DNA of 64,000 nt, taken from assembly GCA_012934845.2 (NCBI GenBank), contig WNNJ02000552.1, positions 62,001 through 126,000 of the forward strand, read 5' to 3'. Below, piece after piece: positions 46,831 to 57,876 of this stretch (within the stretch, counting starts at the first letter, position 1; the number at the start of each line of letters is the position of its first letter). A program made the translations under genes and the position numbers. Source of the DNA: Pomphorhynchus laevis (taxonomy: Eukaryota > Acanthocephala > Palaeacanthocephala > Echinorhynchida > Pomphorhynchidae). Under the pieces are notes generated by a model. The model saw only the letters and a list, made by a program, of their open reading frames with translations. It was not told the origin of the DNA and made no database searches.

Positions 46831-49189
46831 TTGTAATAATAAAACTGTGAATTTGTAATAATCCTATGTTCATCTAAATGATCAAGATGGCGGTATCGAT
46901 TTCTCGGGAATTGGGATAATAATTACAGACTTCAACGGATTAGGAACCCAGGATTTAAAAATACTATTGGGAGAGCTTGGAAAGAAATTGAGCAAGACAT
47001 GAAGACAGTTTTTAGAAGGAACGCAGACATGCCATCCAGGCATATTGAGCTATGTGAATCAAGATTTTTTAAGTGTATCTTAAAACTTCACTTTTTTAAG
47101 TATATCTTACAACTTCACTGGAATATATTTTAGAAGTTGTTGACCGTTGTGCAACAGCTCCGAATCTCCGAATAATAGCAGCTTTTACAGAATCATCATA
47201 CGGGAGAGAGTAGCCCGAAGCCAAAGCTTCAGCAATGTTACCTTTATTAGTCAATACACCATTAATCAATACACCAGAGAACTAATGTCTTTTGTGAAAT
47301 CCTCTATGATAATCGTTCATTGCATTAATTAATCATTCTTAAGTAAATTTCTACTGGTAACTTTTTCGAATCTTCTTAACATATGGCAAATGCCTCGTCC
47401 ACAAATCACCATTATCTTTTTAATAGTAGATATTCTACTTGTAACTTGTGATAAGGAAAGGTTCGCCAATAAGATTTTATATCGTATCCATGTCAATTGA
47501 GCAGATTTATCTGGAATGAATGAAATGCCATAAATGGTGGTTCTTGTTGGGACATTAATCGTTTTTAAGATCAATTTATTGTTAATTTAATGTACACACT
47601 TTTCTGAATAATCTTAAATGCATTAACTTACAACTATGCTGTATAATTTCGCTTTCTTATACTTATGTGTTAGTCTATTTATTCACAGAGTTAACGTCCT
47701 CTGGCGATAAAGATCAAAATAGTAATTTTCGTGTCTTATAACTCGCAGGGATTAGCTCAATAAGCAATTTTTCGTTCAAATTCAAAATTATTGAATCCGA
47801 TAATTTCGGATTCAATAATTCGCTGGAGGATTATTTCGAGACAACTATTCAAAAACTTTATAGATAGCAGCATGCTCATGTGTATCCCTTTATCTTACAC
47901 ATTAGTCGCCGTTATGCTAATTGATGTCATGAAAGATTACTTTCGGTCAAAAGTAAGTAATTTGCTCTTGGCGAAGCATCCTCAAGAAATACTCGTTGGA
48001 TCCTTAATGGATACGGCAGGTATAATAGTAGTGCACAGATGTGCTGAGTAGACAACGGTCAAGGATTTCTATCGAAATTCGGCATTTATACAAAATGGTG
48101 TTGCTAGATAGACTAGACTGCGAGTCACGAGCTTCAGTCACCATGTCACTTCTAGACGACCAATGAGTACCCGGCATCGCTTGAGATCGGCACCGCCGAT
48201 AATCACTTGAAACTGTTGTCCAGGAGCGAAAGCTGGCTACGATTGATTTTTAATTCATATTTGCTGCTAAATAACTGGACTTCGATCATCAGCTCCATCA
48301 GTCTAAAGTATCACTCCGAGACGTTCCTAACCATCCAGCAGTCATCGTCAGTCGGATGAAGTGGTTAGGGTGCGTTTCGACTGCTTTTGTGATAACTATA
48401 AAGACACCAGCAATTACTTACAATGCTATACGAAACTCAGGTGCGGAAAGCGTTTTTTAATGGCTTGTTGCGTGTGTGGACCTTCTACTTATTATTTATA
48501 TAATGCACAAATGCCTTATATATAAATAAGATTGAAATTTATAAACGATTTGATGAACAAATGTTCATGTTTACGAAACATTTTTCTGATTAACAAGGAT
48601 TATATATTAATAAAGATTCTTGAAAATAAAATATCGCAAACATAGGAAAAGACGGATATTCGGTAGTACATCATCAGTATAATACGCATTCTTTATCTGC
48701 ATATTATGCAAATTATAATATTAAATAAGTATTTTATTTGCTTTAATATAGAGCAAATAAAATAGCTTGTAGTCTGCTGATTTGGTTTTTGTCAAAACGT
48801 ATTTCAATATTTTCTCCATATTTCAATAGCCTCTTTTTATACTTAAACACGAGAATCATGCATAATACACTGCCGTCCTCATTTTTCAGGCATTTTAATT
48901 ATAAGGAAAATGACTGATAAATCTAAATGTCAGCACGTTCGTTAAAATAAAAAGAAAATAGTAGAACCGTATTCTTGATATAAATTACCATTCTGAATTA
49001 AAATACTAATTGCAAAGCGCATTCTTCAGTACTGCTTTGGAAACACTTTTAGCTTCACCGATGTATATTGTAATCTATTATTCACACACTCTAGGATTCA
49101 TCTGTTATTTTATTTAACTCCTGGACTAATCATCTTGATATCTTTTTGATAGCACTTAATTATTTTGATATCAGTTCCACTTATAAGTT
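46831..49189. other. no gene seen
   Basis: Intronic DNA. The ORFs at 47329-47574 (-) and 47791-48051 (+) have no recognised domain. Short direct duplications occur near 46820-46860, 47060-47115 and 47240-47280, and a perfect palindrome at about 47777-47810 (ATTATTGAATCCGA with a 5-base loop). A GC-richer block at 48060-48470 is unassigned. Confidence 0.45.
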
Positions 49190-50295
49190 CACTTATAGAT
49201 TAAATCATAATAACAATAGAAAAAAATTACAATTCGTTATGTAATGACTTAAATGCTTACTTTGATAAGTCGATTAAAAGCGAAAGCTTAAATACATCAA
49301 AGATAAACATTTGGAAAACTTATATATTAGATAAAATTAGAGGGAAATGAAAATAAAAGGAAAGATAAAATTAATAAAGATATGTATAAAGAACTTACTA
49401 ACTTAAAGGATAACTATATAATAACAACTATTGATAAAGCTAGTAATAACTTTGTCTTCATATGCAAAACCTTTATTATGATATACTTATAAAAGAGGTT
49501 TAATTCTAATGATTTAAATGTAAATCCAACATATGAACGTAGTGAGTTGAGTTTAGAAACAATTATTACAAGTCACTGTTCTATAATGGATAAAAAGCGT
49601 ATAACAATTGAATCAGATAATAAAACTATACCTATATTATATTGGAATCCAAAATTACATAAAAATCCAATAAAACCTTGGTTTATATGTAGTGCTTTTA
49701 AATGTACATTAAAACCACTTTTTGTCTATATGAATAAAATACTTAAAGTAATTAAAGTACACCACAAAAAATATTGTAGGATAACCGAAATTAATACTAG
49801 CATAAAACACTATTTCAGCTATTTATTTTAAAAAAGCATTTTAAAACACACGAAAGGAATAAATTTTCAGAATATAAATACATACGATTTTAGTACGCTT
49901 TATACAAATCTAGATTTAGTAGATATTAAAGATAAATTAGAAAAATTAATTAATCTTATATTCGGAAAAAGATATACATATATATGTTATAATAATTATA
50001 ACGCCTATCTAACAAATATTAAACCATCAAGTAAATATAAATATATGGATAAAATTGAATTAATAGAATCCTTAAATATTTTGATAAATCAAAATTATTT
50101 AAAGGTAGGGACATCTATATTTAGACAAATAGAAGGTGTTCCAATGGGTGGTAATAGTAGCCCAATTATAGCTGACTTGTTTTTAAGCTTTATAGAATAT
50201 GAATTTGTTCATAACTGTTTAAAAAATAAATCTAAATTATATAAATATATGAAATATATGTTTCGATACATTGATGATATATGTGTATTTAATTC

Positions 50296-50499
50296 TAATA
50301 ATTTTTATTCAATAAGCGAACAAATTTATCCAGGTAGCCTCATTTTTATTAAAACCAATATTAATGATTAAGAAAGTATATATCTTGATATAAGCATTAA
50401 TAATTTTTATTCAATTAGTGAACAACTTTATTCAGAAAGCCTTATTTTTAACAAAACCAATATTAATGATAAAGAAGGTGTATATCTAGATATGAACAT
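50296..50499 (+). repeat. 102-bp in-frame tandem duplication in PLE RT
   Basis: Units 50296-50397 and 50398-50499 both begin TAATAATTTTTATTCAATxAG and encode NNFYSISEQ followed by 25 similar residues. The offset is 102 bp, or 34 codons. The two units differ at several bases, so the duplication is not brand new. Confidence 0.85.
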
Positions 50500-50899
50500 T
50501 AAATTAACATTAACTAAAACTAATATTAATTTATATCGTAAAGATGACATTTTCAAATTTACGATAAACATATTTTTGCAAGATCATTCATGCATACCAT
50601 ATAATATAAAATATAATACATTAAATAATGAAATTTTAAGGAGTGCAACAATTTGTAATGATATTGGCTTTCTTTAAAATCATTTAAATAATTTAATAGA
50701 TACATATTTTAAGCTAGGTTACTATAAAAATAACATCAAGCAGAAAATAGTAAAATATATAAATCAACACATAATATAAAGAATAAATTTAAACTCTAAA
50801 GTGTCAAATTTTTATGGATAATAAATAATATACTTTGTATTAGAATAAGATACTATATAATCAAATTTAATCAGAGGAAATACGTCCTTAATACGTATT

Positions 50900-50980
50900 T
50901 GGCTCCGCTGCTATGTTGGGTAGAGGAGTTAGGGGCCGAAACCTGATAGCATAGCAGTTCCTCCTGATGACCTCTAATTC
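50900..50980 (+). other. conserved PLE tail structure candidate
   Basis: CTGCTATG (50908-50915) can pair with CATAGCAG (50950-50957), and TAGAGG (50921-50926) with CCTCTA (50971-50976). The two helices cross, so a pseudoknot is possible. The words GGGGCCGAAACCTGAT and CTGATGACC recur in tails at about 58170, 62470, 12755 and (partly) 55115. Confidence 0.5.
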
Positions 50981-51239
50981 TTATTCTAATACAACGTCTG
51001 TTATTTATTAGTCAATTCATAAAAATGACGTTTATTTTAAATTTCAATTTTTTATTTTAAGTTGATTTAAATTATAGAAAATCTAAAAACAATGTTTAAT
51101 TTTATTATTTAATTATTAAATTTTGATGTAGCATTATTATGTTTTGTTTATTTTATAATTATATTAAATACGTAGACTCAGTTATCTGATTTGTTATGAA
51201 AAAATATATAAGGATAATAATTGGAGGATAATTTGGGCA

Positions 51240-52160
51240 ACCGGTTGAGATAAGATGTGACTGAAGTCATTTCTTCAAGGTACGAGGAGATTGAGACGAT
51301 CAGATGCTTACAGGTAAAGAATTTCAGGCTCTTGAAGAACTTACATTGAATGCACGAAAATGGTAGCTTGTCTTAGAATAGCAAGGAGATCGGTATAGTT
51401 TGATATCATGATTAGAGCAAAACGTTTTGCAGAATAATACGAAAGTTTGAGGTAGATTTGCTTGTTGTAAGTATAGGCATGAAATTTGAGGGATAGTTAG
51501 CAAATATTAGCTCGTTGATAGATGTTGTGCTTATTGATAATTCAGAAATGCTTGGAGATCCGGCCAAAACTTAGAAGACATGAAAAAATGCGCTTGACAA
51601 CATAGAGTGAGTTAGGTGAGTTACTAAGCAAGCTAAAGCAATAGTCAAGTTATTAAAGAGTAAAGAAAAATGAGTTGTCATTATATAAAAGGACTAGCCT
51701 TGTTACGAATGCATCGAAGATCATGAAATAGAAATAACTAAGAGCGCAGAATTTGGTGTTTAAATGTCGAAAAAGAATAATTATCGTCAAAGGAAACACC
51801 AATAAATTTCAAGTTGTTCACGATGCCTAGATATTTGTCTTCAAGGAAAATAAAAGTAATAGTTACACATAACGTTTGATTTCACGAACTTTATCGTCAT
51901 TTTAATGTATTCCAGATATTTGTAAACAGCGTCTAGGTATTTAGTAGATAGTGAGTTCATGTCATTTATATTGGAAATATAAAAATGAGTGTAAATGAGG
52001 ATGTCGTCAACATACTGCATGAATTGAAAGTTAAAAGACAAAGTTATGCGTGATAAGTCACCGAGAAGTAAGGAGAAAAGAATATGGCCAAGGATAGATA
52101 CTTTATGCACGCCACTTATAAGATAAGATAAAATTGAAAATATTTGATCCACAACGGTCC
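51240..52160 (-). mobile_element. divergent LINE A-like RT fragment
   Basis: On the - strand, SGVHKVSILGHILFSLLLGDLS and FMQYVDDILIYTHF (52152-51841) match GVPQGSVLGPLLFSLLLGDLS and MQYADDILIYAHA of LINE A, with LKxVKSNVMC after it. Downstream to 51240 the C-terminal region is present but degraded. The divergence is larger than among A1 copies. It is truncated on both sides. Confidence 0.65.
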
Positions 52161-53756
52161 AAAGTCATAGATATAACAGCTAAAAAGCTGGTATAGTTTC
52201 AATATCACGTTGAGTATTATCTATTGATTGCAATTGTATGCTAGATCATATTTTCTTAGATTATACCGACTAGCAAACAGTTCTTCTCATTTCATAAGAA
52301 GATCCTTCAGATTACTAATTATTCCATTCAATAGATAACCAGATTTTATTGTGCAGAAACCGCAACAGAAGTGACTTTTGAGTAACTTGTTGAAGCTATC
52401 AATTAGTATGCTGGCATTACTTCAAACGTTGTATTCAGGGCTATCATATCCGACTTTATGATGCTTATATCGTAGGACTTGACATGAATTAACGTCTTGA
52501 AGTGATATACTTTAGAAGTATTGTTTCAGTTTAGAGTCCAAAGCGATCGCCTAAACTTTAGACGATCGCTTTGTGTGTTTGTCCGTTATACGGTCGATCG
52601 AGTGTTTTTTAATTATTATAAGTATAAATCGATACAAAAATGTCAAGTCTATATAAAAGACTGTTTGTTCAAATAGATCATTTGTTCAGATGTATCGTTT
52701 GCTCAATGACTCAACCCTCTGCTTTAGTTTCTGCTTATTTGTAATCAGTTAATAGTATTTTCAGAATGAGAACATTCTTGGTCATATGAATAGTCATTTC
52801 ACTATGAATAGTCATTTTACGATAAATAGATCATTTCATAAATAATAACTTTATCTTTTATAAAACATTCTGCACAATAGGATGTGCAGGCATTGAAAGT
52901 CAAGTCTACAGCCAACAATTTAATTAGTCGTTTAGTTCCAGATTAGTTGTGAATAATAATAGTATGCAATGCTAATCGGTTAAAGAATGAAAATTTGAAC
53001 ATTGTCTTTTGAATTGTCTTTCGAACAATTCTGGTATATTGTAACAGTTTACCAGCCAACTTATGTCTTTGTAAATTAAGAATTAAAGAGCATAACTTTG
53101 CGTGACAACTGTTTGTTTGAAAAGAAAATAACCATTGAACCTATGTTGCTATGTTAGTAATTGTAGTTTAAGTATCTTTCATTGGATAACAAATTTGGCT
53201 GCTCTTCGCAGCCAAATATAAATTTTAACGCTTTTAAAAGCTAAAACAGTTATTAATTTTAAAAGATATTTATCGGAATTTAAACCGTCATCTTATTTAA
53301 ACCGTCATCTTTAGTTCCTGGAATTACATTTAAATATAATAATGGATGATATAAAGAATACGAAAAAGAGAAAGATTATTTGTTTAACTGATTGTACATT
53401 TTACTTTGTTGTTTGGTTATTTATTCCGAAACATTTTTCAATTAGATTGAAATCAATCTAGAGTTTGTTTGATGTTATAAATAATTGATTTACATTCTGA
53501 TGTAATATCCAGAATGTCATAAACACAAAAGGATTTACACACCGAACGAAATATATTGGTTCCTACATTTGCATTGGAAATAATAGGTTCCTATGCCAAT
53601 TAAAAACATAGTCTCTTCAACTATATGTATATAAGAACAAAAGATTTTTAAGAATTTTAGATAAGGCACAATGATTGCAAATATTTACCGAATAAGTAAA
53701 ATTATTGGCATATCTTAAAATTTCTTAGACACTCAAATATGGACTATAATTTTTTA
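52161..53756. other. no gene seen; small palindromes
   Basis: Intronic AT-rich DNA. It holds a hairpin AAAGCGATCGCCTAAA/TTTAGACGATCGCTTT at 52540-52572, a perfect one TTTGGCTGC-TCTTC-GCAGCCAAA near 53191-53215, and direct duplications near 52785-52830 (ATGAATAGTCATTT) and 53283-53315 (TTTAAACCGTCATCTT). Confidence 0.5.
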
Positions 53757-54369
53757 TCACTTCGATGACGTCTGTGCCAAATGAATTTGACTAAATATGA
53801 ATCGATTATTAAGCGATGTGTACCCCCATCGCTTTCTATTGCATGATTTCGGCTGGTTCCATGTAGACTCATTTTGTTGAGTATGAATTCCTTCTGAGCT
53901 CACAGACTCTACGGAATGATTTACAGTACGGTGTTCAAATTTGTACCCTTTTAGGCTTTGCGCATCACAAAACCCTTTCAAGAGATCTGAATGAATGATT
54001 GATCCAGGAAGTAAGTATGCATTGTGGCAACATGCGTCCCCTATTACATTTCCCCAGGGCGAAAATTTTTTCATCGATTTCAACTATTATATTTTCACTT
54101 CTTATGTTACATTGATTTTGCAATATTTCATCATCACAAGCCTCGCGCATCTAACTATTTCAGTCAACGGTCGTGCTGTGATCAATCGCTAATTCTTCTT
54201 CGCGAAATTTAATGTTGGTTAATTGTTTGGACGAACAGTATATGAACATAATTGTTTTACGAAGCGATAATAGTGTTCCTTCAAACCAAGTCCCACTTTG
54301 AACTGTAGTTGCAGCGAGCGGAGAATTCCGATTTTTGACATCTTCAATATACCTCGTTACCTCTGACAC
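53757..54369 (-). pseudogene. Merlin-type (ISXO2/IS1016-like) transposase relic
   Basis: On the - strand: SGTWFEGTLLSLRKTIMFIY (54280), MREACDDEILQN, then IIVEIDEKIFALGKCNRGR (54090; the first catalytic acidic residues of the VEIDExxF motif followed by KxNRGR). LPGSIIHSDLLKGF (second acidic position) comes next, then YKFEHRTVNHSVESVSSEGI and HTQQNESTWNQPK (third catalytic position, IExxW in the family). This order is that of Merlin DNA transposons, whose DDE-type transposase cuts and pastes the element. Two in-frame stops near 54155 and one frame change near 54080 break it. Terminal repeats were not found by eye. Confidence 0.8.
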
Positions 54370-55104
54370 TTAATGTCATTAGATGCTTACGACGTCATCT
54401 TATTTCTAAAAGAGAAGATAAATATATAATTATTTCGAACTAAATATAACTATTTCATACCACTTGACTGCATCTAAGCATGTAGAAACTTGACCGCATC
54501 TAATTATGTAAAAACGTTTCGAAATATTCACACTAAATTTATATTATTAGACATCTAAAATTATGCAGTTATTCAAATAATAGCATCAAATTTTTAAAAC
54601 AGCAATCAATTGATCGATCAAAATTAAAAAAATTAAAAATATTTACAGTTAATTTTGAATAACTTTTTAAAGCAATATACAAATAACAACATATTTAAAA
54701 TATAGGCCATAGTGGATAAAAATAAAAATAATAGGGTAAAATGATAATTAAATAATGATATAAAAATAATAGGGTAGTATTTGTATTTTTCGAAATATTT
54801 TGAAAAATAAATAATCTTTAATTTTAAGGAAAAAAAATTAAAATTTTTTGAATCCTTTGTTGAAATATTTTAAAATGATTACAATTACAAAGGTTATTGA
54901 TATATTTTACTAAAATAAAGTTTTTAATTCATATAGACTTGAGAAAAATTTTAAATTAAATTTTACATTTTTATGAAAAAATTTAAATTTTTTAACTAAA
55001 ACGCATATGTCCAAAAAAATTTACACGTCATTCGAAAGAACACATGAAGATGTACGATAAACAAACTTTTTGCGTAATTTGAACAAAATGCGTCAAACTG
55101 AAAA
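54370..55104. other. no gene seen
   Basis: Very AT-rich intronic DNA. Confidence 0.5.
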
Positions 55105-55460
55105 TATTTGCAGTTCCTCCTTATGACCTCTAATCCTTATTCTGATACAATGATTGTTATTTATTAATCAATTCATAAAAATTGATATTTTTAAGTACGA
55201 TTTTTTATTTTAACTTGATACAAAAATAAATTGTATAAACTCTTATATAATCATTTATTATGTATCTTTATTTTTATTTGTATATCGTATGAAATACGTA
55301 GGCTCAGTTATCTGATCTAAGTGATATAAATTATATATTATCTTTTTTATTATTTATTATTTATAATTAATTATTATTTAATTATTTAAATTTTATTTAG
55401 CATTTTTTTAATTCATAAATAATATAAAATACGTAATTTCAATTTGCTGATCTGATTCAT
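55105..55460 (+). repeat. PLE tail, partly duplicated
   Basis: CAGTTCCTCCTTATGACCTC at 55111 and TACGTAGGCTCAGTTATCTG near 55297-55316 bracket a solitary PLE tail without RT. A second tail end (AAATACGTAATTTCAATTTG, CTGATCTG) follows at 55425-55460, as if two tails lay in tandem. Confidence 0.65.
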
Positions 55461-55676
55461 AAAATGCTTCTCGTAAAAAGTAATGTTTTTTTTTGGCTAT
55501 AAAAATAAATTATCGTCCTTATTGAAGTTATTTTAATATTTATATCTATACTGTTTTACTTTCAAAATGAGAATTGTAATTTTCAAAATTATATAGTAAC
55601 TTTCAAACGGAGAATAACAACTTTCAAAATGAGAATAGTAGACTGAATTTGAATGAGGATTTCGACGGTGTAATAG

Positions 55677-55946
55677 CATTTAAATTAGAAGAAAGATGGC
55701 AAAAACCAACGCAAAATTTATTAAATTGAATATTTCGATGCCTAGCTGGCATCATCTTCAGCAATTGTATGTTATTTATCTCAAACTTTTTTTAACGTCA
55801 AAAAACGTTTTTAACGTCTTTTTTCACGTTAAAAAAGTTTGAGATAAATAACATACAATTGCTGAAGATGATGCCAGCTAGGCATCGAAATATTCAATTT
55901 AATAAATTTTGCGTTGGTTTTTGCCATCTTTCTTCTAATTTAAATG
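55677..55946. mobile_element. foldback element with about 125-bp arms
   Basis: The left arm from CATTTAAATTAGAAGAAAG (55677) through CAGCAATTGTATGTTATTTA to CTCAAACTTTTTTAACG is repeated as its exact reverse complement in 55820-55946. The only difference seen is one T in the poly-T run next to the loop. The roughly 30-bp centre is itself partly palindromic. Each arm contains CTGAAGATGATGCC-AGCTA-GGCATCGAAA, a stem-loop flanked by hammerhead-core-like words, and next to the centre AAAAAAGTTTGAGAT, the 5' start motif of LINE A. It lies 132 bp upstream of kinase exon 2. Confidence 0.9.
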
Positions 55947-56078
55947 AGAATAGTAGCTTTTAAAGTGAGATATTAGCTTTCAAAATGGGATAATAACTTT
56001 CAAACGATAATACCAGCTTTTATAAATTATTTTCGATAAATAATTACGATAAATTATCTTTATTTTTTAACATTTTAG

Positions 56079-56338
56079 GAACAGATGCAAAGACTGGCGA
56101 GGAAGTTGCTATGAAATTAGAGAATTTATCTTCCAAGCACTTGCAGTTGTTAATGGAATACAAAATATACACTGTGTTAAACGGTAGTATTGGATTTCCG
56201 AAAGCACTCTGGTTCGGAACGGAGGGCGAGTATAACGTGCTAGTTTTGGACTTATTAGGTCCAAGTCTAGAGGATCTATTTAACTATTGTTCAAGGCGAT
56301 TTTCTCTTAAAACTGTGGCTTCCCTTGCTCTGCAAATG
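56079..56338 (+). CDS. CK1: casein kinase 1 (delta/epsilon-like), second coding exon
   Basis: The exon is bounded by ACATTTTAG and GTAGGTAC. Exon 1 ends with one base of a glycine codon, completed here, giving [20 protein letters not shown] with the catalytic lysine (AMKLE; AIKLE in relatives). It continues with [20 protein letters not shown] and [24 protein letters not shown] and the FSLKTV segment are CK1 signatures, and GTEGEYNV is closer to delta/epsilon (GAEGDYNV) than to alpha. Several usually fixed positions differ ([10 protein letters not shown] for KHPQLHIESK; LALQM for LADQM), so this is a diverged paralogue or fast-evolving orthologue. There are no stops. It ends in phase 0. Confidence 0.9.
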
Positions 56339-57647
56339 GTAGGTACTTTTTGGTGAAATGCAGATTTTTTTATGTCGTTTAGATAATATTATTATTTCAG
56401 TAATGATGCAATATTTACATCCAATTGAGTGATCATTTACATATCAGTATATAATAATTGGATACTATTTATGTGTTAATAGTATCGACATGTGAACAAT
56501 TATATATATTGTTGGTAATACTTAAATTAGTAGAACCAATAATTTGTGCTCATATTTCCGATCGATCGAACTACACTTTGATGAGGAGTTATTTTATTAT
56601 CTAATTCCTTATTTGATTTTATGATGGATATAGTTATGATAAACCAAGGTAATTTGCCTCAAAATAATGACTATAAGCGCATTGTTGTGTGGGGATGGTG
56701 TTAACTAAACCAAATATGGTCGTGTAAATGTGCTAAAGAAAGGAATATAATAGAAGAAAGTTGGTGAACAACTTAATAACAGTTTGACTTCTAACTATGG
56801 AAACGAGATAATGCATGTCATTATCATTGACATTATCATACATGCCTTATCATTTTTTATGGCTGCATATTGGTCATACTTTTTAAACTTTCTATACTCA
56901 AACCTCTTTAATATTATATGTTTATTGATAAACTGCTATATTATACCATGAAATTCGTGAAAGGATTTTACATTTTCATCGTTGTCGTGTTGTGAATAAA
57001 AAGCTGGCTGTCTTATGTAGATGAATAAGAAATGACAGTTTTTTAGTAAAATTAGGATTTTATTTACGAGTGATAGATTATTGAAATTAAACGTTTAATT
57101 ATTGAAATCAAACGTTTTTGGTTGAAATTAAATAAATACTATCGGTGCTTATTATCTACAAAATACTTAGTAAAATTAGATTTTCCAATATCAAAATGTC
57201 ACGCTGATGTCAGAATTTTATGTGGAATAATTTTAAAGTATAAATAGTTCAAAATTTATTCTACATATAATCTATATAGAACAATTTATATATTATCATT
57301 TAAAGTTCACAGCCTTCGAAAGTATTAGATAATTGAATTTGAATTGCCTCATTTATATTTAGCACGTTTTATTCACATTGTTTCATTACATCTGATTACC
57401 GGTTCAGTTTAAAATCTCCTTTCTTTTTGTAAATAATCAATGTAGCGTTTTTGAAACACAACTTACTTGTGGACTGCTTTCGCGTATTGCAATTTAATTA
57501 AGGCTGAATAAATTAACTTTATTGCCAATTTTAATTTGTATATAACGTACCAAATTTAGTAGGTAGAACAAATTATCTTCAAAAATTAATTCATTTTGCG
57601 ACTATTATGTACCGCATCTTTTTTTACAAAAGTCTGCCCTTTCTTAG
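56339..57647 (+). other. CK1: kinase intron 2
   Basis: A 1309-bp AT-rich intron from GTAGGTAC to TGCCCTTTCTTAG. It contains an imperfect palindrome near 56805-56853 (GATAATGCATGTCATTATC and partner). No repeat family is recognised. Confidence 0.8.
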
Positions 57648-57876
57648 ATTCGACGGATATCACGAGTTCACAGTCACGACTACATCCATCGCGATATTAA
57701 GCCAGATAATTTTTTAATGGGGTTACAGGCAAATGGCCACATTGTCTACCTTATCGACTTTGGATTAGCAAAGAAATTTAAAGATCGAATTACTGGAGAT
57801 CACATACCGTACAAGGAGAATCGCAGCTTAACTGGAACCGCACGCTATGCTAGTATCAATACTCATCTTGGTATTG
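57648..57876 (+). CDS. CK1: casein kinase 1 (delta/epsilon-like), third coding exon
   Basis: The exon starts after TTTCTTAG in phase 0 and ends before GTAAGGTG in phase 1. It reads [20 protein letters not shown] and NFLMG (catalytic loop HRDIKPDN), then [15 protein letters not shown] (DFG magnesium-binding motif), [20 protein letters not shown] and INTHLGI. The last is the CK1 activation region ([24 protein letters not shown] in relatives; the next codon would be the Glu). All catalytic residues are present. The region after HLGI (C-lobe and tail) is not found in the remaining 6 kb, so the gene continues outside the window or is truncated. Confidence 0.9.

Larger units (their letters stand above)
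49190..51205 (+). mobile_element. PLE copy, RT part and tail, + strand
   Basis: A 5'-truncated PLE. RT blocks are visible in order: DKASNNFVFICK-like near 49430, ILYWNPKLHKNPIKPWFI at about 49640 (the PLE-typical LYWxPKLHK motif), NTYDFSTLYTNLDL near 49880 (motif A), QIEGVPMGGNSSPIIADLF near 50130 (motif B) and FRYIDDICVF near 50265 (motif C). A C-terminal TxTNINLYRKDDIFKF follows at 50520. Several breaks interrupt the frame. A 102-bp tandem duplication lies at 50296-50499. The tail at 50810-51205 contains the conserved GAAACCTGAT ... CTCCTGATGACC motif and ends near CTCAGTTATCTGATTTG. No GIY-YIG domain follows the RT, which fits an N-terminal position of that domain. Confidence 0.8.
41849..56078 (+). 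other. CK1: kinase intron 1 (14.2 kb)
   Basis: Bounded by GTAAGTTA at 41849 and TTTTTTAACATTTTAG at 56078. It is almost entirely transposon-derived: LINE A1-delta, LINE D, PLE, a further LINE fragment, a Merlin relic, PLE tails and a foldback element. No further kinase exon is visible in it; exon 1 joins exon 2 without missing residues. Confidence 0.8.

Noticed and set aside
47791-48051. 86-codon ORF with a hydrophobic stretch
   Set aside because: No recognised domain. It starts inside a perfect palindrome and lies in an intron; not supported as a gene.
48060-48470. GC-richer block as RNA gene
   Set aside because: No tRNA cloverleaf, box motifs or rRNA similarity could be seen.
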